Assembly (NCBI RefSeq): GCF_037893015.1
Contig: NC_133658.1
Span: 283,861,746-283,925,745, forward strand
Direction: 5' to 3'
Origin: Macrotis lagotis
Taxonomy: Eukaryota > Chordata > Mammalia > Peramelemorphia > Peramelidae
Length of the DNA: 64,000 bases
Below are positions 33,520 to 46,840 of the stretch, in pieces. The notes beneath the pieces are model-generated. The model worked only from the letters and a program-made list of their open reading frames with translations, was not told where the DNA came from and made no database searches. Position 1 is the stretch's first letter. Every line of letters begins with the position of its first letter. A program made the translations under genes and the position numbers.

Positions 33520-35452
33520 GTGCATGGAAAGGGGGATAAATACTTATTTTGTATTTCTGAAAGTTATGAAGAATCAAATTTCAGCTCAAAGAAGCATAAA
33601 CTTTCTAATAATCTGAGCTGTTTAAAAATGGACTGAGTTTTGGTGATCAGTAAGCTCTCTGTCATTAGAAGTAGAGTAAATGGCTATTAGAGATATAAAA
33701 TGATATTTCCATACTGAAAGAATACTGGAAGTCCATTTCCATCTCTAAAATCCTGAATGTCACTGTCCTGATATTAAAGTACCTGGGCAAATGTTTAAAT
33801 GTGAATGTCACAGGATCCCTAAGAGGGCCCTGCTTATAGCCTAAGGGACAGATGGACATCGTGGGATCCTGCCTGGCTCAGCTAGTTTCTTTCCTGGGAC
33901 TGGTGCCACAGAATGTGGTATGTAGGGTGGGCTCCAGGCCTCCTGGGGAGCTTCAAGGCACAAGCATATTGGCCCACCCCCATCAGTCTGGTTGTTGGCT
34001 CATTAGGAAAGAAGTCAACATATTCTGAGTCCCTAATCCACAGGGTACTGTTCTGAGTACTCTGGGAAGAAATCAAAAGAATTAGAGAGACAGACCTTGA
34101 TCCATAGGAGTTTACAGCCCATAACCTAGAGGATCAAATGTAATGCATGCAGAAAAGTTAGAAAGCATTGGAAAAAAAAACATGATAAAAGGAAAAGCAA
34201 GTTAATCAAGATTTGGTTCTTCTGACATTATGGAACACTGGAGGCTGAAGAATTAAAAATGAGTGTCATTCAGAGGGCAGTGGAGAGACACATGGTGGAT
34301 GTAGGCAGGTTGCAACACATGATAAATAAGGAACTATGAAGAAAAACTTGAGTAAAGGATGTCTGTGAAGAATTTTATGATAGAAAAAGACTGGTCATGT
34401 GACAAGAGTGGGTGATAATTGATGAATAGCCCATGATTTCCACTGTAACCCTTGTGATGTCAAGAGGATGTTTCCCCTCTCCCAATGGCAAAGCAAATGA
34501 AAGAACAGGAACATGAGTCACAATGGATGGGTAGATGGGAATAGGTGAATGGGCTTATTTGTTGGCAGGATTGTCCATATTGATGAGATCCATTTGTTTT
34601 TTGGAGTAACCCATGTAAACACTTCTTTCTGGGCCTCAGTTTTTCAACCTCCAACATGAGTGGGTTGTGCTACGTGATCTATAATTTCCCCCCTCTCTCT
34701 CTGGCATTCTAGGATTCAGTCAGACAAACTTTCATTAAGTGCTAAGCTCAATGCAAGTAAACTCTGTGGATTCAAAGAAAGGAGAAAGACAATCCCTGTC
34801 CTCCAGAACTTTACAATCTAATGGATTTTCAAGTCTTTAAGGAAAATATTTCCTGAACTCTTATTGTCTGCCCAATTCTGGGGTGAGCACTGTGGGAGAG
34901 AAAAGAAGGAAAGAAGCATTCAAGCCTCCAATAGCTTGTCTGCTAGCTGATATTCACATAAATGAAAGTAGTTTGTGATAAAGGTCAGGGGAAGAGAATC
35001 TTAGTACCTCCAGAGTTCAGAGGAGGGGCATCTTTTCCACTGTTTCCTGTCTTAATCTTTCCACACCCCATCCTCCACAGGGTCTTTAGTGGAAAAATGC
35101 ACTGACTCTAGGGGCAGAACACTGATGGAAATCCCAGTTTTATGACCTTAGGTAAATTACTTTCATTTCTCCATGATTCAGATTCCTTATCTCTAATGTA
35201 AATGTAATACCCTAGGTAGGTAAGGGAGGCTGTGATTAAATTCCTTTCTAGCTCTGTCTTTGATTTTGTCATCCTTCCTTTAGTAGCAGACTCTAAAATA
35301 AACTGGCAGAAAGAAGACAAAAAATAAAACTGATCCTGGACTGTCATGCCGTTTTCCTCAGTCTCCCCATAGAGTCTATGCTGACTTGTCAAGTAGTCTC
35401 ATAAGGACCCTAAATGTCATAGACCTATTTGCCCAGGGATCTCTTCCATGCC
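33520..35452. other. Intergenic, unclassified
   Basis: A MIR-like piece lies at 35105-35260; elsewhere I see ancient-repeat scraps near 34080-34140 and 34740-34990 and no gene. Confidence 0.4.
35105..35260 (+). repeat. MIR-like fragment
   Basis: Plus-strand atgaccttaggtaaattact, ctccatgattcagattcctt. Confidence 0.45.
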
Positions 35453-35460
35453 CTGTAGAC

Positions 35461-35631
35461 CAGGGCATCAAATATACAACTGGCAAGCACTCCCAAATGC
35501 CACCATAATCTGATTAAAATGAAATTGGGGAATACTTAAAATAAATAACAACATAACATAGGTAAAATTAATATGTAGTTTTTAAAATATGATGTAGTAG
35601 CCTCTGTTTCTATTTGAGTCTGACACTACTC
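35461..35631. mobile_element. hAT-type short nonautonomous element, second copy
   Basis: 171 bp starting CAGGGCATCAAAT and ending TTGAGTCTGACACTACTC. It is flanked by ctgtagac (35453-35460) and ctatagac (35632-35639), 7 of 8 matching. Interior text resembles the copies at 14446 and 58266. Confidence 0.65.
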
Positions 35632-36264
35632 CTATAGACAGTGCTTATGGCTGGGCTCAAGGATCCAGGGCTTACAGTCTGAAGATATCTCCACAGACCT
35701 TGATCATCTGTGAGAAAAAAATGTAGAATATCTTCTCTTCTAGGTTGTGTAGGGAGAGGGTGTTATCCACACAGTCCAAATAATGAGGCCACTGGAGAGC
35801 CTCAGGAAGCTGGATTCCAGTTATACCATGTGTGCCAAGAATTCAAGCATTTTCTTTCTTTGGTACTTTTCTTGAAAATTCTGTAATCTAAACACCCCCA
35901 ACTCTTCTGCTACCTAACCTAGCTTTCTCCCAGAAGTGGGTCTGATAAATTGCTATTCTTCTTAGGGTATCAACTCTCACTCATATTGGATTTCACAGAG
36001 ATATCCAAGTTCCTTGTCTACATTGTGACAAGTGTGGGAAGGGAGATGGAGATGGTGATGTTTACCATGGCAGGGAGTAAACAAGATGGCTAGTTGGGTG
36101 AGAAAGGATGTGCACCTGTGTTAGCATGCATGTACATGCAGATATTTTCATGGTTCCATGTCTATATTTGTGTACATTTGTAATACTAATCTACATTTTT
36201 GGAGTGCTTTGAGATTTAAAAAGTGCTTTCCTAACACAAATCTCCTAAATAAGAAGTGCAAATA

Positions 36265-37099
36265 CAGTAGAAACCTCTGTTTATGAATTTAATTCATTCC
36301 GAGATTCTGTTTGCCTTGTGATTTGTTTGTATTACAAAGTGAATTTTCCCATAAGAAATAAAATAAAGTCAGATGATTGGTACCTTATCCCCAAAAATAT
36401 TCATGAAAAATAATTATTTATAATTTTAATTTAGCTTTTTTCTCACTAATGCACCTGAAATGCAATAGCAATGATTATTACACAAAATAACCGAAAATAA
36501 AACAAATTAACCTGCACTTTACCTTTGAGAAAAGTCATGGCTGGCATGAGGGAAAGGAGGAGGTGGAAGGATTATTGCTTGGAAGGAGAACATGAGAACA
36601 CAGGGATTTCAAAGTCAGAAGTGTTTTCTCTTATGCTACTTTCACTAGAAGTAAGACTAACACTACTGTCTTCATTCTTTTGTTTTTTGGAATCACTTTC
36701 ATGTTTTGACTCACTGAATTTTTTTTCTTTACGTTTGCCTCTGAGTGAATTGGAGAGGGGAGGTAGATCAATTAGGAGGCTATGCAACAATCCAGGTAAA
36801 AGGTAATGAGGACATGAGCAAAGGGGATGATTATGAATAGTGAGAAGAGGCTGTCCATGAAGATAGTATTGAGGTAGAAATGAAGACTATGTGTTGAGTG
36901 AAGTTTATTTGTATGGCATATGCAAGTTAAAAAAAAAGCATTGCCCTAGTTGAGTGCCATCCCTTCACTCAATTCAAATTCAACATGATGGTCATACTCC
37001 AAAGTTTTGTTCATTATGCAATTCAAATTTTGTGAAAAATTTGTCCTCACCTAGTGAAGCATATGTAAACCAGGTTACTCATAAACCAATGTTCTACTG
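36265..37099. mobile_element. Tigger-like (pogo/Tc1-mariner) DNA transposon remnant
   Basis: The left end CAGTAGAAACCTCTGTTTAT and the reverse complement of the right end (CAGTAGAACATTGGTTTATG) match as terminal inverted repeats, and both sides carry TA (36263-36264 and 37100-37101). The subterminal text, with cattccgag and ttttcccataagaaat, is the kind found in mammalian Tigger elements. No transposase is recognisable inside, so it is non-autonomous or an internal-deletion copy. Confidence 0.75.
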
Positions 37100-38765
37100 T
37101 ATTTTTATCATAATCACCACCAACACCAACACCATGCCATCACTGTTATGTCATTTTTTTACCTTTTTTATTATTTGATATTTTATTTTTCTAATTACAT
37201 GTTTGAAAGTTTTTCAAAATTCATCCACTTGCCTATTTGTAAGTTACACACCCTTGCTTAACACCTACTCCTACACAGTCTAGATTTCTACAATCTTTTC
37301 TCACAGCTGTTCAAGGTCTGTGGAGATATCTCAGCGGCAAACAGTCTAGTGAACATGTATAATGTACATTTGTGTTTAACATGTTTATATATTAGTCATT
37401 TTGTGTATGAGGAATTAGAACTAAGGGAAAACAAAGAACCATGAATGGGAAGGAAAATAAAAGATGTATTCTAAAAAACCTGAATGCAGTATTCATTCAG
37501 ATTCTGAAGATTTTTGGTTTTTATTTTATTTTTGTTTGGATATGAATGGCATTGTCCATAACAGGTCTCCCAGGGTTGTCTGAGATCTCTGAACTGCTGA
37601 GTAGAGCTGCATCCACTTCACAATATTATTGCTAATCTGTAAAGTGTTCTCTTGGCTCTGCTTCCTTTGCTCAGCATCAGTTTCTGAAATTATTTTTATG
37701 CTTCTCTAGAGTCCAACCATTCATGGCTTCTTTTAGAACAATAGTACTCTCTAGCATTCATATACCATTAGTTGCCCAGTCCTTCCAGAACTGATGAGCA
37801 TCCCCTCAATTTCTAATTCTTAGCCACTATAAAAAGAGCTGCTACAAATATTTTGGAACATGTAATAAATTTCTCATTTTTTTATGATTTCTTCTGGATA
37901 TACGCCTAGTATTGGTATTGCTGGGTCAAAGGCTATGGTTAGTTTTATTGCTCTTTGTGAATAGTGTCATATTGCTCTCCAGAATTATTGAATTAGTTCA
38001 CAACACAACTAGCAGTGCAGTAATATCCCAATCCTCCTACAACCTCTCCAACATTGATTATTTTACATTTTTGTCATCAGAGCAATCTGATCAGAATGAA
38101 GTGGAACTTCATAGTTATTTTAATTTGTATTTCTCTTATCAATAATGATTTGGAGCATTTTTCATATGATTAGGCATAGCTTGAATTTCTTTGTTTGAAA
38201 ACTGCCTGTTCATATTCTTTGACTATTTATTAATTGGAAAATTGACTTCTAACCTTATAAATTTGATTCAATTCTCTATATATTTTAGAAGTGAGACCTT
38301 TAACAGAACCCTTACCTATGAAAATTGCTTTCCAGCTTTCTGTTTTCCTTCTAATCTTGGCAGCATTGGTTTTTAAGTGCATTAAGGTTTAAATTGAACA
38401 TATTCAAGTTCATCCATTTTGCAATTTTATAATGAACTCTATTTCTTGTGTGATCATCTCCTCTTTCCATAAATCCAATAGATAAGAGTATTTCTTGATC
38501 TGTTAATTGGTCTATGGTATCTCTCTTCATGCGTAAATCCCATATGCATTTTGACCTTATTTTGTTATAGAGTGTGAGATGGGGTCTATGTCTAGGTTTT
38601 TGCCATACTATTTTCCAGTTTTCCCAACAATTTTTGTCAAATAGTGAGTTCTTATCCCAGAAGCTAATGTTTTGGGTTTGTCAAACAATAGATTACTATA
38701 GTAATTTACTACTGTTTCTTTTGTACTTATTCCAAGTGGTTCATTACTCTATTTCTTAACCAGTA

Positions 38766-38987
38766 TCAAGCAGTTTTGATGATTGACACTTTATAGTATA
38801 ATTTTAGATCTGACACAACCAGGCCATCTTCTTTACATATTTTTTTCATCAATTCCCTTGATATTCTTGAACTTTTGCAGCACCAGATGAATTTTGTTCC
38901 TATTTTTTCTAGCTCTGTAAAATAGCTGTTTGACCATTTGATTGGTATGGCACTGAATAAGTAATTTATTTTGGGTAGAATTTTCAT
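38766..38987 (-). pseudogene. L1 ORF2 C-terminal fragment
   Basis: 73 codons with INYLFSAIPIKWSNSYFTEL and FIWC..SSRISR, matching the post-RT region of mammalian L1 ORF2. Decayed and isolated in frame. Confidence 0.8.
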
Positions 38988-39183
38988 TTTTATTATATTA
39001 GCTCAACTTAACTATGAACAATTGATGTGTTTCCAATTATTTGGGTGGAAAGTGTCTTGGAATTTTCTTCATACAATTTCTGGTTTTGGCTTAGGAGATA
39101 GATTTCCAATTATTTTATATTGTCTGCAGTTACTTTAAATGGTATTTCTTTTTCTTTCTCTTGCCTTTGGCCTTTGCTGTATG

Positions 39184-39185
<2 letters not shown>

Positions 39186-39233
<48 letters not shown>
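39186..39233. repeat. (AT)n microsatellite inside L1
   Basis: Pure AT run in the reverse transcriptase region of the decayed L1. Confidence 0.95.
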
Positions 39234-39238
<5 letters not shown>

Positions 39239-40251
39239 ATACTAATGATTGATGTTGGTTTATTTAATATTCTGCTGCTTTGCTGTTTCAAGTATTTTTT
39301 TAAGATGACTTTTAGGGTCTCTAAGTATACCATCATATTATCTGCAAGGAAAGAAAGTTTTGTTTCCTCATTGCCAATTCTAATTCCTTCAATTGCTTTT
39401 TTTTCTCTTACTTCTAAAACTAACATTTATAATAATATATTGAATAGTCATGGTGATAATAGGAATCCTTATTTCACCCCAATCTTATTGGAAATGCTCC
39501 TAGTTCATCACCATTAACATAGTAGTTGTTGATGGCTTTAGATAGATACTGCTTATTATTTAAAACTTCATTTATTTCTATACTCTCTAGTGCTTTTAAT
39601 AGGAATGGATGCTGTATTTTTGTCAAAGACTTTTTCAGTATTGCTGATATGTTAAATTATGTTGAGTGTTTTCCTAATATTGGACCTTCTCTGCTACCTG
39701 GTATAAATCTTACCTGATTATGTTGTATTATCCTAGTAATAGCTTGTAATCTCTTTGTTAAAATTTTAAGAAAGATTTTTACATCAATTTTCATTAGGGA
39801 GATTAGTCTATTATTTTCTTTGTCTGTTTGAACTCTTCCTGGTTTAGGTATCAGTACTATATTGGTGTCATAAAAAGAATTTGGCTGAACTTCTTGGCCT
39901 ATTTTTTAAATAGTTTATGTAGAAATGGAATATTATTCCTTAAACGTTTGGTATAAATCTCTTGCAAATTCATCTGGACCTGGAGACTTTTGCTTAGGGA
40001 GTTTATTAAAGGTTTCTTCAATTTCTTTTTCTGAAATGGGGTTATTTAAGTATTTTTATTTCCTCTTCTGTTAATCTGGGTTGTTTGTGTTTTTGTAAAT
40101 ATTCATCCATTTCACTCACGTTATCAAATTTATTGACAAACAGTTGGGAAAAAAAGCTCTGAATTTTCTCATTAATTTCCTCCTTATTGGTTTTCTTTTT
40201 TATTTGATACTAGTAATTTAATATTTTTCTTTCTTTTATTATATAGATTTG

Positions 40252-40540
40252 CGGGGGTCCAGCCTCCGCAGGGTCCTTGGAATCTGACAGGAGGGATAGA
40301 GTCGGCAAAATGAGTTGAGTCAACAAGTGGGTAAAGGCAGGAGCAGGTTGACTATCAGCTGATTGGATTTATTTTTATAGTTTCAGAATCATGTATGTTT
40401 CAAGCAAGCAAGCTGAGATCATTTCCTTTGTTACAAGAGTGTACAATTTTCATCATCAATCACATAGTTCATATGGTTACAAGCTTTAATCATATGATTA
40501 CAAGTTTAAGTAATAATCGTATAGTTAATTGATTTCTTAT
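40252..40540 (-). mobile_element. LTR-like insertion within L1 ORF2
   Basis: About 290 bp unlike L1 interrupts the ORF2 text near 40245 and 40540. On the minus strand it contains AATAAA (about 40367-40372) followed by roughly 115 bases ending GGCTGGACCCCCGCA, the layout of a retroviral R-U5 with terminal CA. The other end lacks a clear TG, so it is likely truncated. Noncoding; the family is only inferred. Confidence 0.45.
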
Positions 40541-40635
40541 TTATTAGATCTGTGGGTTTTTTCACTTTCAATTTTGTTAATCTCTCCTTTGATTTTCAGA
40601 ATTTCTAATTTGGTATTTAATTTGGAAATTTAATT

Positions 40636-40795
40636 TGTTCTTTTTTTGAGGCAAGGTTGCAAGGTAATGGGGTTAAATGATTTGCCCACAGTCACACAAC
40701 TAGGTAGTTATTAAGTGTCTGAGGTCATATTTGAACTCAGATCCTTCTGACTCCAGGTCTGGTGCTCTATTCAATGTGACACTTAGCTGGGCCCA
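40636..40795 (-). mobile_element. Diverged WSINE1-type SINE in L1
   Basis: Minus-strand SINE text (aggtagttattaagtgtctg) with repeated flanks aatttgtt on both sides. More diverged than most copies here. Confidence 0.8.
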
Positions 40796-41754
40796 ATTTG
40801 TTTTTTTATAACTTTTTTTAGTTGCATACCCATTCATTGATTTCCTCTGTCTCTATTTTATTCATATGAGTATTTAGAGATATAAAATTTTCCTTAAAAT
40901 CTGCTTTGAGTGCATCCCATAAATTTTGGTATGATGTCTCTTGTTATCATTGTCTTGGATAAAATAGCTGATTACATCTATGTTTTGGTTTGATCCACTC
41001 ATTCTTTAAAATTAGGTTATTTAGTTTTGTTTTATCTTTATTATATGTAATTTTTATTACATCATAATCTGACAAGCAGGCATTTATTATTTCTCTCTTT
41101 CTGCATTTGATTGTTAGGTTTTTATGCCCTCATACATAGTCTATTTTGGTATTGCTTTATACTGCAGAGAAAAAGGTATTTTCTTCTCTATCTCCATTCA
41201 GTTTTCTCCAGAAGTCTTTCATATCTAAGCTTTCTAAGATTTTATTCACTTTCTTGACTTCCTTCTTTATTTTGTGTTTACATTTATCTAATTACAAGAG
41301 AGGGAGATTGTGGTCCCCCATTATTAAAATTTTGCTATCTATGCCTCTTGTCATTCATTCAGCTTCTCCTTGAAGAATATGAATGCTATGCCACAGATAT
41401 GTTTAATAGTGATATTAATTAATTGCCTATTGTACCTTTTAAGAAGATATAGTTTCCTTCCTTATCACTTTTAATGAGATCTATCTTTGCTTTTGCTTTT
41501 TATGAGATCAAGATAACTACTCCAGATTTTTTTTATTTCTTCTGAAGCACAATATATTATTCTTCAGTCTTTTGCCTTTGCCCTTTGTGTATCTCTCTGT
41601 TTCAAATGTATTTCTTATAAACAACAAAGCATAGGATTCTGTTTTTTTTTTCATTTTGCTATTTGCTTCCATTTTATAGGAGAGTTCATTCCATTTACCT
41701 TTATAGTTAAGCTTGCTAATTCTGTATTTCCTTCCATGCTGTCTTTCCTCATTT

Positions 41755-41902
41755 TTTTAGGTTTTTGCAAGGCAAATGGGGTTAAGTGGCTTGCCCAAGG
41801 CCACACAGCTATGCAATTATTAAGTGTCTGAGACCACATTTGAACCCAGGTACTCCTGACTCCAGAGCCAGTGCTTTATCCACTATGCCACCTAGCCACC
41901 CC
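41755..41902 (-). mobile_element. WSINE1-type SINE near L1 ORF2 start
   Basis: Minus-strand copy with a perfect 15-bp duplication tgtctttcctcattt at 41740-41754 and 41903-41917. Inserted upstream of the ORF2 start of the surrounding L1. Confidence 0.92.
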
Positions 41903-42360
41903 TGTCTTTCCTCATTTATAATATTCTTTTTCCTTTCCTTTTATTCCACCTCACCAGTGTTTTGCTCCCTTTGCCCTTTAACTTATCTTTTAAATTTTTA
42001 CTTTACTTTCACTTTTACCTTCACCTTCCCTTTTATCAGTCCATTCTTTCCCTTTCTTTTCTTTCCCCTTCCTACTTCCCCATTGAGGATAGACTTTTAA
42101 ACCTGATTGGAAATGTATGTTATTCCCTCTCTGAATCAAGTCTATTAAGTAATATTTATTCAGTATTTCAGACCCTCCCTTCTTTCCCTCTACTATAATA
42201 TGCCTCTTCACCTGGTGTTATTTATCCAATAATGACACTAGTTTTCTCCTAGTATAATTCTTCCTTTTATGTTTTTATTATTTTAATCCTGTCTTATATT
42301 TGCAATCCCTTTGAAAAAATATATTTCTTTTATTTATTCTGATAGTATTATTCTCAAAGG

Positions 42361-42382
42361 TTGATTGATTGATTGATTGATA
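42361..42382. repeat. (TTGA)n run
   Basis: About five GATT units at the right part of the L1 fragment. Confidence 0.85.
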
Positions 42383-42400
42383 AGTAGCTTTGTTTCATAG

Positions 42401-43694
42401 TCACTCTTCCCTCCCCTGTTTTTTCTCATTAGAAATACACTTTTCAATAGTCATAAGTCCCTTCAAATTATAATCACTTTATTCCTTACCCCCTTTTCAA
42501 GTACTCTCAATGGACACATAATCCTCATGCAAAGACAAATTATTGCATGAATCATTTATACCTCCCTCCTCCCCACAAAGCCTACTCAATCCAGCTGTGG
42601 CCAAAGTATCAAGGAAAGCAAAATTTTTTCATGATGTTTTCATGTCCAGTCCCCATAAGTACACTTTCTGCCTCCTTCTCTATAGTACTCCAACCATATC
42701 CCCACCCAGCCAAAGTATCAGATATATTCTCTTCCTTATCCCAACCATGGCACCAAACCCTCATTAACTAAAGTATGAATTAATACAACATCACTTCTTA
42801 ATCTATATATGTCTAACCCTTCTATGTGTACTCCTAACCTCTGCCTCTATTGTATTTCAATCCCCCTTAACTAAGGAATCTAGTAAAGTAAGGTCAATTC
42901 TGATTAATTTTGTATAGAGTCTCTAAGTACTCTAAGAATTACGATACCCTGAAGGTCTTTCTTGAAAACTTTGAAATTGATTGTAAGGCACTAGACACTA
43001 TCAAAGGACCACCCAGCATAGGGTGCCCTCATCAGAGAAAGCACTGAGCTCTATGAGCAAGACAGAATTAAAGTAGCTCAAAGAAAATGTGAAATATATA
43101 AGTTTAGAATAAACACCCTAGGTGTTCACCTGAACTATTTGTGCCAGATAAATGGTGGTGCATTCTGAGCTCATATCTCTAATAATACAGTAAAAAATAG
43201 AAACACCCCAGTGCTCTTTGTATGGATTCAGTTACTATATGAGTGATACAAGATATTTTGGCTCTTTCAGTAATGAGCCTTTCCTCTGCCTTCAGTTCCT
43301 CCCAACATACCCTTCAATATAGCAAACAGAGTCTAATATTATAGGGGCTAGAATCACTTGTTTCCCAAAAATTAGGATCCAAAGTTAAAAAATTATGCCT
43401 TTACCACTGACTACCTGAATAACTTTGAAAAAAAACCTACTTCTATGTAACCCATCTTCCTCATCTATAACATGATTGCTCTTTCTCTAGAATTCCTTAT
43501 GGTTGTCTTTTACTTTATTTTTTATATGATTAGTAAGTTCATTTGTCTTTATATTTTGATATCAAAGTTGTATCAGTGTCAAATCTTTGAATGGACACGA
43601 TATTGTATTTAATTACACTAGCCATAAAGTTTCTAAGGTCAAATTTTCCACTCACCTCAAGGCCTGTGTAAATAGGTGCATAAATAAAACTTTA
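42401..43694. other. Intergenic, probably L1-derived at left
   Basis: The left part (to about 42800) may still be L1 inter-ORF/ORF1 sequence. The rest is unclassified. Confidence 0.35.
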
Positions 43695-44562
43695 TAAAAA
43701 GGCAGCCAAGGAGCCAAGATGGTGGATATGGGTGGTCACTCAGTTAACACTCCTAACCTTTATCTCTAAACAACTTTAAAATAAGAATTCAATCAAATTT
43801 TGGAGCAGCAGAACCAACTAAAGGTCATGGAATAATAAAACTTTCTAGCATAATGAAACTTAAGAGGTTGTCAGAAGTCTGAATCATTAAGGTAGAGGCC
43901 TGTCTAGATTCCACACTGGTTGTGATGGCAACAGTGGCTTCTGTAGCACTAAAAGTAGCTTCAGGAGCTCTCAGTCCTGAAGAGGGTCAGACAAATGGTT
44001 AGAAAGAGATTACAAAGGACCACTTTGCTAGCACTGGACAAAGGTGGCATTGATTGGAAACTCTGTCACAATCTGGGTCACAGTTCCAAGGTAGAAAGGA
44101 GCACTGTTGGACAGTTACAAGGAAGCAGGGACCTTAATCAGAATTTCAATGTGAAGAGGTTTAGCAGCATTCTTGGTTGCAGGGGACAAGGGCCCTCCCT
44201 GGGTAAAGTCCTGAGCATAAAACAGGAGAATTGTGACCACAGCTCTCTTATGATCACATCACCTTGGAAGCACAAAAAACCTGCAGACATTCAGAACTAG
44301 CTCTGAAAAGGGCAGAATGATAAAACCTTCCCCAACCCCAGGAAATCAAGATCCCAACTTTAACATGAAATTTAACATCGAGAAATTGTCTGGCAAAATG
44401 AGCAAACAACAAAAAAGAGTTTGACTCTAAAAAGCTAGTATGGTGGCAATGAAGATCAACACACAAACTCAGAAGAAACCAATGTGAAAATAGCTTCCTT
44501 CTCCCCAATCAAAAAATCCCCTTAAAGTGCTAAATGTATCCAAACCCATTAAGAATTCCTGG

Positions 44563-45014
44563 GAGAGACGCTGAGCAAGATGAACAGAACCAGAAGAACA
44601 TCGTATACCATAACAGCAACATGGAGTTGATGATCAACCTTAATGGACTTGTTCATTTCATAAATGCAACAGTCAGGGACAATTTTAAGGTATCTGTGAT
44701 AGAGAATACCATCTGTATTCAGAGAAAGAATTGTGGGGTTTGAACAAAGACTAAAGACTATTTATTATTTATTATTCAAGGTGAAAAAATTATCTTAGTA
44801 TGTAATCTTGCTATCTCTTATATTTAATTTTTTTCCCTGAGGATATGATTTCTCTCCCAACACATTCAATTTAGGCCAATGTACAACATGGAAACAACAT
44901 AAAGACTAACATGCTGTCTTCTGTGGGAGGTAGGGGCAAGGGAAGTGAGATTTGGGAAAAAAATTGTAAAATTCAAAAATAAATAAATAAATACATTTAT
45001 TTTAAACATTAAAA
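44563..45014 (+). mobile_element. 5'-truncated LINE tail nested in the HAL1-type element
   Basis: Starts abruptly at gagagacgctgagcaaga in the LINE 3' region and ends in an A/T-rich tail (aaataaataaataa). It is flanked by aagaattcctgg (44551-44562) and aagaattactgg (45015-45026), a 12-bp duplication with one change. This is a clean target-primed insertion. Confidence 0.88.
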
Positions 45015-45178
45015 AAGAATTACTGGAAGAGTTAAATAAATAAATAGATAAAGTGGCAGAGGAAAAAATGGAAAAAGAAATGAGAGCAATACAAGAAAAT
45101 TATGAAAAGAAAATTAACAGTTTGGTGAAGGTGGCAAAAAAACATTGATGAAAATAACACTTAAACAGAATTATTCTA

Positions 45179-45373
45179 ATGACAACAAAACACAAAAAAA
45201 TAGCTGAAAAGAACTGCTTAAAAAGCAGAATTATTGGTCAAATGGAAAAAGAGGTAAAAGAACTCACTGTAGAAAATAATTCTTTAAAAATTAGAATTGA
45301 GCAAATAGAAGCCCAAGACTTCAGGAGACTTTTAGGAAACAATAAAACAAAATCAAAAGAATGGAGAAAATAG
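45179..45373 (+). pseudogene. L1/HAL1 ORF1 coiled-coil fragment
   Basis: 64 codons with GQMEKEVKELTVENNSLKIR, regular L/I heptad spacing and IEQIEAQDF, as in the ORF1 coiled coil; comparable to 30133-29936 on the minus strand. Stops on both sides show decay. Confidence 0.75.
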
Positions 45374-46840
45374 ATGAAAACATGAAATAATTTGCTGGAA
45401 AAGCAACTGCTCTGGAAAATAGATTGAGGAGAAATAATTTAAGAATTATTGAACTACCTGAAAGCTTTAAGAAAGAGCCTAGACATCATATTTCATAAAA
45501 TTAACAAGGAAATCTTTCCCTGATATTAAAATCCAGAGGGCAAAATAGAAATTGAAAGAATCTATCCATCACTTCCTGAAAGAAACCCCCAAATGCAAAC
45601 TTTTGGAGATATTATAGTCAAATTCTAGAACTTCTGAGTCAAAGGAAAAATACTTCAGGCAGCCAGCAAAAAAACAGTTCAAATATCACTGAATCAAAGT
45701 TAGGATAACATAAGTTTTAGCAGCATCTACACTAAAGGAGCAGAGGACTTGGAATATTATATTCCAGAGGGCCAAAAATTACAATTAAGAAACACCTACC
45801 CAGTAAAACTGAGTATAATCTTTCAGAGGGGGGGAAAGAATATTTAATGAACTAAGGACTTTCAAACATCCCTGATGAAAAGGCTATAATGGAATAGAAA
45901 ATTTGACTTTTATATCCAAGAATCAAAAGAAGCATATAAAGGTAAACAGGAAAGAGAAATCATAAGGAATTCAACAGGGATAATCAGTTTACATTCTTAC
46001 ATGGGAAAATTAGAGAAATGCAAATTAAATTAACTCTGGCCTTACAGATTGGATAATTTGACAGAAAAGGAAAATTCCAAATGTTGGAAAGAATTTGGGA
46101 GATAACTAATGTACTGTTGGTGAAGTTGAATACTGAGTCAACCAATCTGGAAAACAATTTGGATGTATGCCCAAAGAGCTATAAAACCAAGCAATACTAC
46201 TTCTAGGTCTGTATTCCAAAGAGATTTTAAAAAAGGAAAAGTACCTATATGTACAAAAATATTTAGAGCAGTTCTTTTAATAATGACAAATAATTGGAAA
46301 TTTATGAGATGTCCATCAATTGGGGAATGACTGAACAAGTTGTATAATATTATTTTGATGAAATACTACTGTGTTAGGAGAAATGATAAGCAGAATGTCT
46401 CACACAAACTTGGAAAGATTTGCATGAACTGATGTAAAGTGAAATAAATAGAACTAGGAGAACATTGTACATAGTAACAACAATATTGTATGATGATCTA
46501 CTCTGAATAGCTTAACTGTTCCTAACAATATGATCCAAGACAATTCTGAAGGACTTAGGATGAAAGATCCATCTCCAGAGAAAGAATTGGTAAAAGTTGA
46601 ATACAGATCAAAGATGCTTTTTCTTCATTTTTTGTCTTTTTTTGCCTGTATGTTCTTTCATAGTAATGCAAACATAAATGTGCTTTGTAAGACTGCACAC
46701 ATATAAACTATTGCTTGTTTTTTTCAGTAAGAGGGGGAGGAGGAGGAGAAGGAGGAGATTTTGGAATTTAAAAACTGAAAAAAAAGATTGTGAAAATTGC
46801 TTTTACATGCAATAGGGGGAAAATGATGGCAGGAGTATTT

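Larger units (their letters stand above)
37500..42400 (-). mobile_element. Long L1 fragment with near-complete ORF2, decayed
   Basis: Minus-strand ORF2 begins near 41738 (TIKVNGMNSPIKWKQIA) and continues leftward. At 39426-39130 a decayed reverse transcriptase segment carries LSFLADNMMVYLETL, where the expected Y-A-D-D core reads L-A-D-N. At 38987-38766 the C-terminal part has NYLFSAIPIKWSNSYFTELE. The 3' tail reaches about 37500. A pyrimidine-rich stretch at 41930-42200 is the inter-ORF spacer. Many stops and shifts, two SINEs and one LTR-like insertion. The right limit is approximate. Confidence 0.8.
43695..46840 (+). mobile_element. HAL1/L1-type element: 5' region, ORF1 and 3' tail without ORF2
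   Basis: Starts near agccaagatggtggatatgg, the usual L1/HAL1 5' end. ORF1 text with coiled-coil heptads is seen at 45179-45373 and continues in broken frames to about 45830. It passes directly into a LINE 3' region (46080-46840) with the marsupial motif acatgaactgatg-like at 46424. No ORF2 is present, as in half-L1 elements. Interrupted at 44563-45014 by another LINE tail. Confidence 0.75.
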
